The notes beneath the pieces were generated by a model. That model did no database searches. It was given only the letters and a program-made list of their open reading frames with translations, and was not told the DNA's origin. 64,000 nt of DNA from Lasioglossum baleicum (taxonomy: Eukaryota > Arthropoda > Insecta > Hymenoptera > Halictidae): contig NW_027469084.1 of the NCBI RefSeq assembly GCF_051020765.1, positions 1,364,001 through 1,428,000 of the forward strand. Direction: 5' to 3'. Within the stretch, counting starts at the first letter, position 1. Every line of letters starts with the position of its first letter. Shown in pieces: positions 1-8,987 of the stretch. The position numbers and the translations under genes are program-made.

Positions 1-110
1 GTACACGCTGCATTGTATTTTCTTCCGCACGCGACAAGGAGGGGACAGAGGCGAGGTCCGGCTAGCGTCTGTCCCATCCCCCCGTCCCACCCCCCTGGTC
101 GACCCGCATA

Positions 111-349
111 AATCTTGAAAATATGATAAAATAAACGATAAAATCTATAAATGAAAACGTGTATAGATAAAATAGATAAAATAAAAGTCTATAAATAAAT
201 AAATAATAATAAGTAAATAAATACAATGGACAAACCACAACAAACACAAGAAAGGGGGGCAAAATAAAGGGGAATAAAAGATAAAGATGAACTTTATAAT
301 ATAGAATATAAAATATATATAGAATAAAATGAAATATTATAAAATAAAA
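111..349. repeat. A/T-rich simple-sequence tract, array A monomer 1
   Basis: Almost only A and T on the plus strand, with runs of ATAAA, GATAAAAT and AATAAATAA, interrupted by a G-rich patch near 254-272. Minus-strand hydrophobic open frames here come from poly-T and are not genes. Confidence 0.8.
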
Positions 350-364
350 GGAGGGGGGTCGACC

Positions 365-426
365 GGCAGGTCGCATCTTTGTAGAGGGGAGGGATTATTG
401 CTCCACCTCGCCCCCCGCGACCTGCC
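365..426. other. Inverted repeat GGCAGGTCGC flanking the array A poly-G/poly-C boundary
   Basis: Arms of 10 bp at 365-374 and 417-426. It lies between the post-stop hairpin and the A/T tract, and recurs in the later monomers with occasional mismatches (GGCAGTTCGC in monomer 3). Confidence 0.45.
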
Positions 427-460
427 CACCTCGGGGGCGCCTTAACGGCCAGCCCCCCTT

Positions 461-497
461 GGCGGCGGTGGAAGTACTAAGTAGTCCCACCGCCGCC
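461..497 (-). other. Hairpin just after the R1-like stop codon
   Basis: Perfect 11-bp arms (GGCGGCGGTGG at 461-471, complement at 487-497) around a 15-nt loop, directly downstream of the TAA on the minus strand, hence at the start of the element's 3' untranslated region. It recurs at 1427-1463, 2394-2430 and 3361-3397 with unchanged arms. A structured 3' end is what a non-LTR reverse transcriptase would recognise; that role is inferred. Confidence 0.6.
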
Positions 498-498
498 A

Positions 499-828
499 TT
501 ACGTCTGCAGCCCCTTACCGGGAGGCCGTCGGCCTCGTCGGGGTTGCCCCGCCGATGCTAGCCTCCTGGCGGAGAGGGGGTCGGCTTCCCTCTCCCTCTC
601 CGCTGCCTCCTTCTGCGTTATCACAATCTCGCAGAAGGAGGCAAACGCTGCTCTTGACCTCTCACTGCCGATCATGTGGTCGACCACAACCGACAACGAG
701 AGGTCCATCCCAATAACGCCCCTTAGGACTCTGCGCGGCGCCGACCATGCAGGACATTCTTCCAGCGTATGCCGCGCAGAGTCCTGGGCCTCCTCGCAGT
801 GGTGGCACTGCGATTCTCCCAGTGCCAG
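499..828 (-). pseudogene. R1-clade non-LTR retrotransposon ORF2, C-terminal fragment (array A monomer 1)
   Basis: An open stretch of 109 codons ending at TAA 499-501 and bounded upstream by an in-frame TAA at 829-831. It reads through a CCHC zinc finger (Cys8-x2-Cys11-x8-His20-x4-Cys25; CHHCEEAQDSARHTLEECP), then IGMDLSLSVVVDHM, then ASFCEIV and QKEAAERERE, finishing in an Arg-rich tail. This order is typical of the carboxy end of R1-clade elements (R1, TRAS and SART relatives) found in insects. A full ORF2 would be about 1000 residues, so over 85% is missing, including endonuclease and reverse transcriptase. The first ATG in frame lies after the finger (708), so no protein containing the finger can be made. 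The coding stretch holds two perfect inverted repeats: 605-617/630-642 (13 bp) and 726-739/771-784 (14 bp). Confidence 0.8.
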
Positions 829-1000
829 TTATGAACACACAGTTTGACGAAACGGCGGTATGCAGGTAATTTAACTTATGCGCATGCATTGCTGCAACTT
901 GTGCTGTATAATTTAGAATTTTTGTTACCGCGCCATCCGATTATTATACATGTGGAAATACTCGTACACGCTGCATTGTATTTTCTTCCGCACGCGACAA

Positions 1001-1042
1001 GGAGGGGACAGAGGCGAGGTCCGGCTAGCGTCTGTCCCCTCC
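1001..1042. other. Inverted repeat GGAGGGGACAGA in array A
   Basis: Perfect 12-bp arms at 1001-1012 and 1031-1042 with an 18-nt loop. Monomers with CCCATCC instead of CCCCTCC (around 76 and 2004) keep only eight paired bases. Confidence 0.5.
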
Positions 1043-1070
1043 CCCCGTCCCACCCCCCTGGTCGGCCCGC

Positions 1071-1312
1071 ATAAAACTTAAAAATATGATAAAATAGAAG
1101 ATAAAATCAATAAATGAAAACGTGTATAGATAAAATAGATAAAATAAAAGTCAATAAATAAATAAATAATAATAAGTAAATAAATGCAATGGACAAACCA
1201 CAACAAACATAAGAAGGGGGGGCAAAATAATGGGGAATAAAAGATAAAGATGAAATTTATAATATAGAATATAAAATATATATAGAATAAAATGAAATAT
1301 TATAAAATAAAA
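1071..1312. repeat. A/T-rich tract, array A monomer 2
   Basis: Equivalent tract; carries AAATGCAATGG, shared with monomer 4. Confidence 0.8.
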
Positions 1313-1464
1313 GGAGGGGGGTCGACCGGCAGGTCGCATCTTTGTAGAGGGGGGAAGTGATTATTGCTCCACCTCGCCCGCCGCGACCTGCCAACCTCGG
1401 GGGCGCCTTAACAGCCAGCCCCCCTTGGCGGCGGTGGAAGTACTAAGTATTCCCACCGCCGCCA

Positions 1465-1794
1465 TTACGTCTGCGGCCCCTTACCGGGGGGCCGTCGGCC
1501 TCGTCGGGGTTGCCCCGCCGATGCTAGCCTCCTGGCGGAGAGGGGGTCGGCATCCCTCTCCCTCTCCGCTGCCTCCTTCTGCGTTATCACAAACTCGCAG
1601 AAGGAGGCAAACGCTGCTCTTGACCTCTCGCTGCCGATCATGTGGTCGACCACGACCGGCAACGAGAGGTCCATCCCAATAACGCCCCTTAGGACTCTGC
1701 GCGGCGCCGACCACGCAGGACATTCTCCCAGCGTATGCCGCGCATAGTCCTGGGCCTCCTCGCAGTGGTGGCACTGCGATCCTCCCAGTGCCAG
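1465..1794 (-). pseudogene. R1-clade ORF2 C-terminal fragment (array A monomer 2)
   Basis: Same 109-codon fragment with DLSLPVVV instead of DLSLSVVV, DYARHTLGECP in the finger, SFCEFV and REREADPLS changed to RERDADPLS. Finger cysteines and histidine are kept. The second arm of the 14-bp inverted repeat has one mismatch here. Confidence 0.78.
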
Positions 1795-2036
1795 TTATGA
1801 ACACACAGTTTCACGAAACGGCGGTATGCAGGTAATTTAACTTATGCGCATACATTGCTGCAACTTGTGCTGTATAATTTAGAATTTTTGTTACCGCGCC
1901 ATCCGATTATTATACATGTGGAAATACTCGTACACGCTGCATTGTATTTTCTTCCGCACGCGACAAGGAGGGGACAGAGGCGAGGTCCGGCTAGCGTCTG
2001 TCCCATCCCCCCGTCCCACCCCCCTGGTCGGCCCGC

Positions 2037-2278
2037 ATAAAACTTAAAAATATGATAAAATAGAAGATAAAATCAATAAATGAAAACGTGTATAGATAAA
2101 ATAGATAAAATAAAAGTCAATAAATAAATAAATAATAATAAGTAAATAAATACAATGGACAAACCACAAGAAACATAAGAAGGGGGGACAAAATAATGGG
2201 GAATAAAAGATAAAGATGAAATTTATAATATAGAATATAAAATATATATAGAATAAAATGAAATATTATAAAATAAAA
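2037..2278. repeat. A/T-rich tract, array A monomer 3
   Basis: Equivalent tract; carries AAATACAATGG, shared with monomer 1. Confidence 0.8.
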
Positions 2279-2431
2279 GGAGGGGGGTCGACCGGCAGTT
2301 CGCATCTTTGTAGAGGGGGGGAGGGGATTATTGCTCCACCTCGCCCGCCGCGACCTGCCCACCTCGGGGGCGCCTTAACAGCCAGCCCCCCTTGGCGGCG
2401 GTGGATGTACTAAGTATTCCCACCGCCGCCA

Positions 2432-2761
2432 TTACGTCTGCGGCCCCTTACCGGGGGGCCGTCGGCCTCGTCGGGGTTGCCCCGCCGATGCTAGCCTCCT
2501 GGCGGAGAGGGGGTCGGCTTCCCTCTCCCTCTCCGCTGCCTCCTTCTGCGTTATCACAATCTCGCAGAAGGAGGCAAACGCTGCTCTTGACCTCTCGCTG
2601 CCGATCATGTGGTCGACCACGACCGGCAACGAGAGGTCCATCCCAATAACGCCCCTTAGGACTCTGCGCGGCGCCGACCACGCAGGACATTCTCCCAGCG
2701 TATGCCGCGCATAGTCCTGGGCCTCCTCGCAGTGGTGGCACTGCGATCCTCCCAGTGCCAG
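2432..2761 (-). pseudogene. R1-clade ORF2 C-terminal fragment (array A monomer 3)
   Basis: Same fragment. It carries SFCEIV like monomer 1 but DLSLPVVV and DYARHTLGECP like monomers 2 and 4. The hairpin after the stop has one loop change relative to monomer 2. Confidence 0.78.
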
Positions 2762-3003
2762 TTATGAACACACAGTTTCACGAAACGGCGGTATGCAGGT
2801 AATTTAACTTATGCGCATACATTGCTGCAACTTGTGCTGTATAATTTAGAATTTTTGTTACCGCGCCATCCGATTATTATACATGTGGAAATACTCGTAC
2901 ACGCTGCATTGTATTTTCTTCCGCACGCGACAAGGAGGGGACAGAGGCGAGGTCCGGCTAGCGTCTGTCCCCTCCCCCCGTCCCACCCCCCCTGGTCGGC
3001 CCG

Positions 3004-3246
3004 CATAAAACTTAAAAATATGATAAAATAGAAGATAAAATCAATAAATGAAAACGTGTATAGATAAAATAGATAAAATAAAAGTCAATAAATAAATAAA
3101 TAATAATAAGTAAATAAATGCAATGGACAAACCACAACAAACATAAGAAGGGGGGGCAAAATAATGGGGAATAAAAGATAAAGATGAAATTTATAATATA
3201 GAATATAAAATATATATAGAATAAAATGAAATATTATAAAATAAAA
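3004..3246. repeat. A/T-rich tract, array A monomer 4
   Basis: Equivalent tract; carries AAATGCAATGG as in monomer 2. Confidence 0.8.
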
Positions 3247-3398
3247 GGAGGGGGGTCGACCGGCAGGTCGCATCTTTGTAGAGGGGGGAAGTGATTATTG
3301 CTCCACCTCGCCCGCCGCGACCTGCCAACCTCGGGGGCGCCTTAACAGCCAGCCCCCCTTGGCGGCGGTGGAAGTACTAAGTATTCCCACCGCCGCCA

Positions 3399-3728
3399 TT
3401 ACGTCTGCGGCCCCTTACCGGGGGGCCGTCGGCCTCGTCGGGGTTGCCCCGCCGATGCTAGCCTCCTGGCGGAGAGGGGGTCGGCTTCCCTCTCCCTCTC
3501 CGCTGCCTCCTTCTGCGTTATCACAAACTCGCAGAAGGAGGCAAACGCTGCTCTTGACCTCTCGCTGCCGATCATGTGGTCGACCACGACCGGCAACGAG
3601 AGGTCCATCCCAATAACGCCCCTTAGGACTCTGCGCGGCGCCGACCACGCAGGACATTCTCCCAGCGTATGCCGCGCATAGTCCTGGGCCTCCTCGCAGT
3701 GGTGGCACTGCGATCCTCCCAGTGCCAG
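3399..3728 (-). pseudogene. R1-clade ORF2 C-terminal fragment (array A monomer 4)
   Basis: Same fragment, with SFCEFV as in monomer 2 and REREADPLS as in monomers 1 and 3. The next monomer is cut off by array B before this segment would occur. Confidence 0.78.
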
Positions 3729-3970
3729 TTATGAACACACAGTTTCACGAAACGGCGGTATGCAGGTAATTTAACTTATGCGCATACATTGCTGCAACTT
3801 GTGCTGTATAATTTAGAATTTTTGTTACCGCGCCATCCGATTTTTATACATGTGCAAATACTCGTACACGCAGCATTGTATTTTCTTCCGCACGCGACAA
3901 GGAGGGGACAGAGGCGAGTTCCGGCTAGCGTCTGTCCCCTCCCCCCGTCCCACCCCCCGGTCCACCCGCA

Positions 3971-4177
3971 TAAAACTTAAAAATATGATAAAATAGTAGA
4001 TAAATTCAATAAATGAAAACGTGTATAGATAAAATAGATCAAATAAAAGTCAATAAATAAACAAATAATAATAAGTAAATAAATACAATGGACAAACCAC
4101 AACAAACATAAGAAGGGGGGCAAAATAAAGGGGAATAAAAGATAAAGATGAAATTTATAATATAGAATATAAAATAT
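3971..4177. repeat. A/T-rich tract, truncated last array A monomer
   Basis: Stops abruptly after AATATAAAATAT, where array B begins with CTTCTTATC. It differs from the internal copies (AAATAGTAGATAAATTC, AATAGATCAAAT), as expected at an array edge. Confidence 0.8.
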
Positions 4178-4342
4178 CTTCTTATCAAATATAGGATCGG
4201 ACACAACCGTCGGTAACGCGACATTGAATTTTCCCTTCTGAGATCCTTCTAAGAAAACTTGGAAACATAATCTCACCGCTTTCAGATCGATGCTAGTAGG
4301 CTGTCTTTTATGTTTGAAGCCAGTTCGAAAAGGATCTACGCG
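4178..4342 (-). pseudogene. dl: Dorsal-like fragment at the array B left edge (partial)
   Basis: Minus-strand reading VDPFRTGFKHKRQPTSID, then KAVRLCFQVFLEGSQKG and VVSDPIFDKK, broken by the junction with array A. It corresponds to the end of the N-terminal RHD subdomain and the linker to the dimerisation subdomain. The remainder of the gene fragment was lost at the boundary. Confidence 0.85.
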
Positions 4343-4595
4343 CTGTTGCGCCGTGGCTCGTACTCTCGCTCCAGCGCTTGTGCGCATTTGCACTTCCGCT
4401 TTCGCGCTCTTTCGCGCTGCCAAGCCTCCACGCTCACTCTCGTACGCTGCCACTCTCGCGCTTCCGCTCGTGAGCTGTCACGTTTGCGCTCGTGCGCTCT
4501 CGCGCCTCCGCTCGTGCGCTCTCACATTCTTGCGTGCTCGTGCGCTCTCGCGCCTCCATCTCGTTCCTCCGCTTTCGCGCCTACGCTCGCGATAT
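4343..4595. repeat. GC-rich minisatellite block of array B (first copy)
   Basis: Degenerate repeats of CGCTCGTGCGCTCTCGCGCC and CGCTTTCGCGCTGCCAAGCC types. All frames give Arg/Ser/Ala/Leu-rich sequence. This copy has a private 10-bp duplication (TTTCGCGCTC) near 4402-4421. The 44-bp duplication that separates 1236- from 1280-bp monomers lies in the right half of the block. Equivalent blocks follow every dorsal-derived segment. Confidence 0.8.
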
Positions 4596-4634
4596 TCAAC
4601 AATACCTCGTCTTTTACGGAGACTGCGTCTCGGC

Positions 4635-4644
4635 AAGGGGGGAG
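4635..4644 (+). other. Polypurine-tract-like motif AAGGGGGGAG
   Basis: A run of ten purines followed by TAATGTTCCGG. In LTR retrotransposons a polypurine tract sits immediately before the 3' LTR, which begins TG. Present in every monomer as G6 (1281-bp class) or G5 (most 1280- and 1236-bp classes). From 52761 the dimer units have GAGTTATG instead of GAGTAATG. The assignment rests on motif order only. Confidence 0.4.
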
Positions 4645-4647
4645 TAA

Positions 4648-4807
4648 TGTTCCGGCAAACCGATACGCATTCGATCCGCTTTACCTACTTCGCGTAGCCG
4701 CGATCGGGTGACGTCACGTCGTCGAGGTTCCCCCCACTTTGCGTCCGCGGCACGCGTAAATTCGGCAGCGGATCGGCTCACTTCGGTCACGTCTGCAGCT
4801 CATGACA
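4648..4807 (+). mobile_element. LTR-like module (putative LTR-retrotransposon 3' end remnant)
   Basis: It starts TGTTCCGGCA right after the polypurine-like tract and can be read to a CA at 4807 (GCAGCTCATGACA), about 160 bp. It contains TGACGTCA and a C-rich run. No second LTR, primer-binding site or pol gene is present, so the boundaries are provisional. It could instead be host promoter sequence. A copy occurs in every array B monomer; five copies carry a 51-bp deletion. Confidence 0.3.
4709..4716. promoter_or_regulatory. CRE/ATF-type palindrome TGACGTCA
   Basis: A perfect 8-bp palindrome, the consensus bound by CREB/ATF-type bZIP factors. It recurs in most array B monomers. It is mutated to TGTCGTCA near 15702 and 22800, and removed by the 51-bp deletion in the monomers at 18266, 25364, 37232, 41907 and 43228. 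Function is not shown. Confidence 0.35.
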
Positions 4808-4819
4808 CTCGTTTTCGTT

Positions 4820-5633
4820 TTACGATAAATGTATGTATACTTGAGTCCTTAAGGGGTTCACGTTTTCTGTTACGTTACGATTGGCCTCGGCACTTCCGTT
4901 ACAAGAGTCTAATGTATTCTTTACGTTATACAGATCGTTCAAAACGCGTAAGGCAGAGATTTTGTCAGTCGACCTCTCAATGTCGAAGTCGTTATTGTTA
5001 AAGTCATCGAAATTGCGCGGGTATCTAGGCGCAACGTTCGAGAGTAAGGCAGACTCGGTGGCTAATATTTTACCAAATGTACTATAATCTGTTTTCTTTC
5101 GGGCATGTGCTTCCCGCAAAGACTAGAATGCAGGCCTACCTGTACCAAGTGGTAACATCTGAAACAGTAACGATTTGCTAGTTGCTCCATCCGATGGTCT
5201 CTTCAGCTGAATGTATACTTGAACGGGATGGTCCACTTGTTGTATACGGTAAGTCGGTGTTTTGAACACTATCGCAATTAGCTCATGTACATCAGTAGGC
5301 TGAAAACCACCAAATCCTTCCCACACCACTTGCCCGTCCTTCTCTTCGAAAAATCGGACCTGTATGTCGTTTTTTTGCAAACTTCTCGCATAGCAAAATT
5401 ATTACCAAACCGCCCTTGACCAAAGCTGTAGAATGACTGGGCTTGACAACTACAAGATTCGACATTGCCTTCTTATCAAATATAGGATCGGACACAACCG
5501 TCGGTAACGCGACATTGAATTTTCCCCTTTGAGATCCTTCTAAGAAAACTTGGAAACATAATCTTACCGCGTTCATATCGATGCTAGTAGGCTGTCTTTT
5601 ATGTTCGAAGCCAATTCGAAAAGGATCTACGCG
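4820..5633 (-). pseudogene. dl: Dorsal-like Rel homology fragment, copy 1 (F, W*)
   Basis: Reference description for all copies. On the minus strand it starts at VDPFRTGFEHKRQPTSID, continues NAVRLCFQVFLEGSQ, VVSDPIFDKKAMSNL and an ILLCEK block, then the dimerisation (IPT) subdomain: DIQVRFFEEKDGQVVWEGFG, FQPTDVHELIAIVFKTPTY, PVQVYIQLKRPSDGATS. After it come KTDYSTFGKILATESALLSN, RYPRNFDDFNNND and a tail ending IHLS-TAA at 4820-4822. The order and spacing match class A (Dorsal-type) NF-kB proteins of insects rather than Relish. The DNA-binding loop and nuclear localisation signal are absent. Lesion F: the A7 tract (T7 on plus, 5370-5376) puts DIQV out of frame with LLCEK. W*: TAG at 5123-5125. 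No intron interrupts the homology, which would fit a retrocopy. The boundary at Arg-Val-Asp is where similarity to the GC-rich block's reading starts. Confidence 0.88.
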
Positions 5634-5667
5634 CTCTCGCGCCGTCGCTCGTACTCTCGCTCCACAA

Positions 5668-5805
5668 CTTGTGCGCATTTGCACCTCCGCTTTCGCGCTG
5701 TCAAGCCTCCACGCTCGTGCGCATTTACGCCTCCGCTTTCGCGCTGTCAAGCCTCCACGCTCGTGCGCATTTACGCCTCCGTTTTCGCGCTGTCAAGCCT
5801 CCACG
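5668..5805. repeat. Triple 46-bp minisatellite in long array B monomers
   Basis: Three copies of a 46-bp unit (5668-5713, 5714-5759, 5760-5805), each ending GCTGTCAAGCCTCCACG. Other monomers have one. The same triplet is at 17895-18032, 24993-25130, 34117-34254, 35489-35626, 36861-36998, 40164-40301, 41536-41673, 42857-42994 and 49913-50050. Confidence 0.9.
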
Positions 5806-6191
5806 CTCACTCTCGTACGCCTCCACTCTCGCGCCTCCGCTGGTGCGCTGTCACGCTTGCACTTGTGCGCTCTCGCGCCTCCGCTCGTGCGCTCTCACAT
5901 TCTTGCGTGCTCGTGCGCTCTCGCGCCTCCATCCCGTTCCTCCGCTTTCGCGCCTACGCTCGCGATATTCAACAATACCGCGTCTTTTACGGAGACTGCG
6001 TCTCGGCAAGGGGGAGTAATGTTCCGGCAAACCGATACGCATTCGATCCACTTTACCGACTTCGCGTTGCCGCGATCGGGTGACGTCACGTCGTCGAGGT
6101 TCCCCCCACTTTGCGTCCGCGGCACGCGTAAATTTGGCAGCGGATCGGCTCACTTCGGTCACGTCTGCAGCTCATGACACTCGTTTTCGTT

Positions 6192-6470
6192 TTACGATAA
6201 ATGTATGTATACTTGAGGCCTTAAGGGGTTCACGTTTTCTGTTACGTTACGATTGGCCTCGGCACTTCCGTTACAAGAGTCTAATGTATTCTTTACGTTA
6301 TACAGATCGTTCAAAACGCGTAAGGCAGTGATTTTGTCAGTCGACGTCTTAATGTCGAAGTCGTTATTGTTAAAGTCATCGAAATTGCGCGGGTATCTAG
6401 GCGCAACGTTCAGATCGATGCTAGTAGGCTGTCTTTTATGTTTGAAGCCAGTTCGAAAAGGATCTACGCG
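6192..6470 (-). pseudogene. dl: Dorsal-like fragment, copy 2 (del535)
   Basis: A 535-bp deletion, with junction at 6411/6412 and TTC shared by the two parental ends, joins TSIDLN directly to VAPRYPRN. It removes the frameshift and the whole IPT subdomain and leaves a 109-codon frame (6192-6521) that continues into the GC-rich block. Confidence 0.85.
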
Positions 6471-6937
6471 CTGTCGCGCCGCGGCTCGTACTCTCGCTCC
6501 AGCGCTTGTGCGCATTTGCACTTCCGCTTTCGCGCTGCCAAGCCTCCACGCTCACTCTCGTACGCTTCCACTCTCGCGCTTCCGCTCGTGAGCTGTCACG
6601 TTTGCGCTCGTGCGCTCTCGCGCCTCCGCTCGTGCGCTCTCACATTCTTGCGTGCTCGTGCGCTCTCGCGCCTCCATCTCGTTCCTCCGCTTTCGCGCCT
6701 ACGCTCGCGATATTCAACAATACCTCGTCTTTTACGGAGACTGCGTCTCGGCAAGGGGGGAGTAATGTTCCGGCAAACCGATACGCATTCGATCCGCTTT
6801 ACCTACTTCGCGTAGCCGCGATCGGGTGACGTCACGTCGTCGAGGCGCCCCCCACTTTGCGTCCGCGGCACGCGTGAATTCGGCAGCGGATCGGCTCACT
6901 TCGGTCACGTCTGCAGCTCATGACACTCGTTTTCGTT

Positions 6938-7751
6938 TTACTATAAATGTATGTATACTTGAGTCCTTAAGGGGTTCACGTTTTCTGTTACGTTACGATT
7001 GGCCTCGGCACTTCCGTTACAAGAGTCTAATGTATTCTTTACGTTATACAGATCGTTCAAAGCACGTAAGGCAGAGATTTTGTCAGTCGACCTCTTAATG
7101 TCGAAGTCGTTATTGTTAAAGTCATCGAAATTGCGCGGGTATCAAGGCGCAACGTTCGAGTGTAAGGCAGACTCGGTGGCTAATATTTTACCAAATGTAC
7201 TATAATCTGTTTTCTTTCGGGCGAATGCTTTCTGCAAAGTCCAGAATGCAGGCCTACCTGTACCAAGTGGTAACATTTGAAACAGTAACGATTTGCTAGT
7301 TGCTCCATCCGATGGTCTCTTCAGCTGAATGTATACTTGAACGGGATGGTCCACTTGTTGTATACGGTAAGTCGGTGTTTTGAACACTATCGCAATTTGT
7401 TCATGTATATCAGTAGGCTGAGAACAACCAAATCCTTCCCACACCACTTGCCCGTCCTTCTCTTCGAAAAATCGGAGTTGTATGTCTTTTTTTCGCAACC
7501 ATCCCGCATAGCAAAATTATTACCAAACCACCCTTGACCAAAGCTGTAGAATGACTGGGCTATACAACTACAAGATTCGACATTGCCTTCTTATCAAATA
7601 TAGGATCGGACACAACCGTCGGTAACGCGACATTGAATTTTCCCTTTTGAGATCCTTCTAAGAAAACTTGGAAACATAATCTCACCGCGTTCATATCGAT
7701 GCTAGTAGACTGTCTTTTATGTTCGAAGCCAGTTCGAAAAGGATCTACGCG
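6938..7751 (-). pseudogene. dl: Dorsal-like fragment, copy 3 (F, K*, R*)
   Basis: Stops at 7560-7562 (K*) and 7142-7144 (R*). It belongs to the subtype with DIQLRFF and FGCSQPTDIHEQ, and has Trp-Thr after GRPAF. Confidence 0.87.
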
Positions 7752-8173
7752 CTGTCGCGCCGTCGCTCGTACTCTCGCTCCAGCGCTTGTGCGCATTTGC
7801 ACTTCCGCTTTCGCGCTGTCAAGCCTCCACGCTCACTCTCGTACGCCTCCACTCTCGCGCCTCCGCTGGTGCGCTGTCACATTCTTGCGTGCTCGTGCGC
7901 TCTCGCGCCTCCATCTCGTTCCTCCGCTTTCGCGCCTACGCTCGCGATATTCAACAATACCGCGTCTTTTACGGAGACTGCGTCTCGGCAAGGGGGAGTA
8001 ATGTTCCGGCAAACCGATACGCATTCGATCCACTTTACCGACTTCGCGTAGCCGCGATCGGGTGACGTCACGTCGTCGAGGTTCCCCCCACTTTGCGTCC
8101 GCGGCACGCGTAAATTCGGCAGCGGATCGGCTCACTTCGGTCACGTCTGCAGCTCATGACACTCGTTTTCGTT

Positions 8174-8987
8174 TTACGATAAATGTATGTATACTTGAGT
8201 CCTTAAGGGGTTCTCGTTTTCTGTTACGTTACGATTGGCCTCGGCACTTCCGTTACAAGAGTCTAATGTATTCTTTACATTATACAGATCGTTCAAAACG
8301 CGTAAGGCAGAGATTTTGTCAGTCGACGTCTTAATGTCGAAGTCGTTATTGTTAAAGTCATCGAAATTGCGCGGGTATCTAGGCGCAACGTTCGAGAGTA
8401 AGGCAGACTCGGTGGCTAATATTTTACCAAATGTACTATAATCTGTTTTCTTTCGGGCATGTGCCTTCCGCAAAGACTAGAATGCAGGCCTACCTGTACC
8501 AAGTGGTAACATCTGAAACAGTAACGATTTGCTAGTTGCTCCATCCGATGGTCTCTTCAGCTGAATGTATACTTGAACGGGATGGTCCACTTGTTGTATA
8601 CGGTAAGTCGGTGTTTTGAACACTATCGCAATTAGCTCATGTACATCAGTAGGCTGAAAACCACCAAATCCTTCCCACACCACTTGCCCGTCCTTCTCTT
8701 CGAAAAATCGGACCTGTATGTCGTTTTTTTGCAAACTTCTCGCATAGCAAAATTATTACCAAACCGCCCTTGACCAAAGCTGTAGAATGACTGGGCTTGA
8801 CGACTACAAGATTCGACATTGCCTTCTTATCAAATATAGGATCGGACACAACCGTCGGTAACGCGACATTGAATTTTCCCTTTTGAGATCCTTCTAAGGA
8901 AACTTGGAAACATAATCTCACCGCGTTCATATCGATGCTAGTAGGCTGTCTTTTATGTTCGAAGCCACTTCGAAAAGGATCTACGCG
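8174..8987 (-). pseudogene. dl: Dorsal-like fragment, copy 4 (F, W*)
   Basis: W* at 8477-8479. DIQV subtype with RKAHARKK after the stop. Confidence 0.87.

Larger units (their letters stand above)
1..4177. repeat. Array A: ~967-bp tandem repeat derived from the 3' end of a non-LTR retrotransposon
   Basis: About 4.3 head-to-tail monomers. Using the GTACACGCTGC point as phase, monomers lie at 1-963, 964-1929, 1930-2896, 2897-3863 and 3864-4177 (truncated by array B). On the minus strand each has the C-terminal end of an R1-clade ORF2, a GC-rich 3' untranslated stretch with hairpins, a ~250-bp A/T-rich tract, a GC-rich inverted repeat and a ~130-bp unique stretch. Monomers 2 and 4 share variants absent from 1 and 3, which suggests a dimeric (~1934 bp) repeat. 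No reverse transcriptase or endonuclease domain is present. Confidence 0.9.

Noticed and set aside
62..376. Minus-strand hydrophobic frame resembling a membrane protein (also in later array A monomers)
   Set aside because: It arises from the A/T-rich tract; Phe/Tyr/Ile/Leu runs follow from poly-T. Length changes between monomers and no family is recognised.
4310..4711. Plus-strand Arg/Ser-rich frames in the GC-rich block
   Set aside because: Low-complexity minisatellite. Several overlapping frames are open at once, and indels of 44, 46 and 26 bp are not multiples of three.
4881..5087. Plus-strand 68-codon frame repeated in most array B monomers
   Set aside because: It lies fully opposite the dorsal-derived reading frame and its variation follows that frame's changes.
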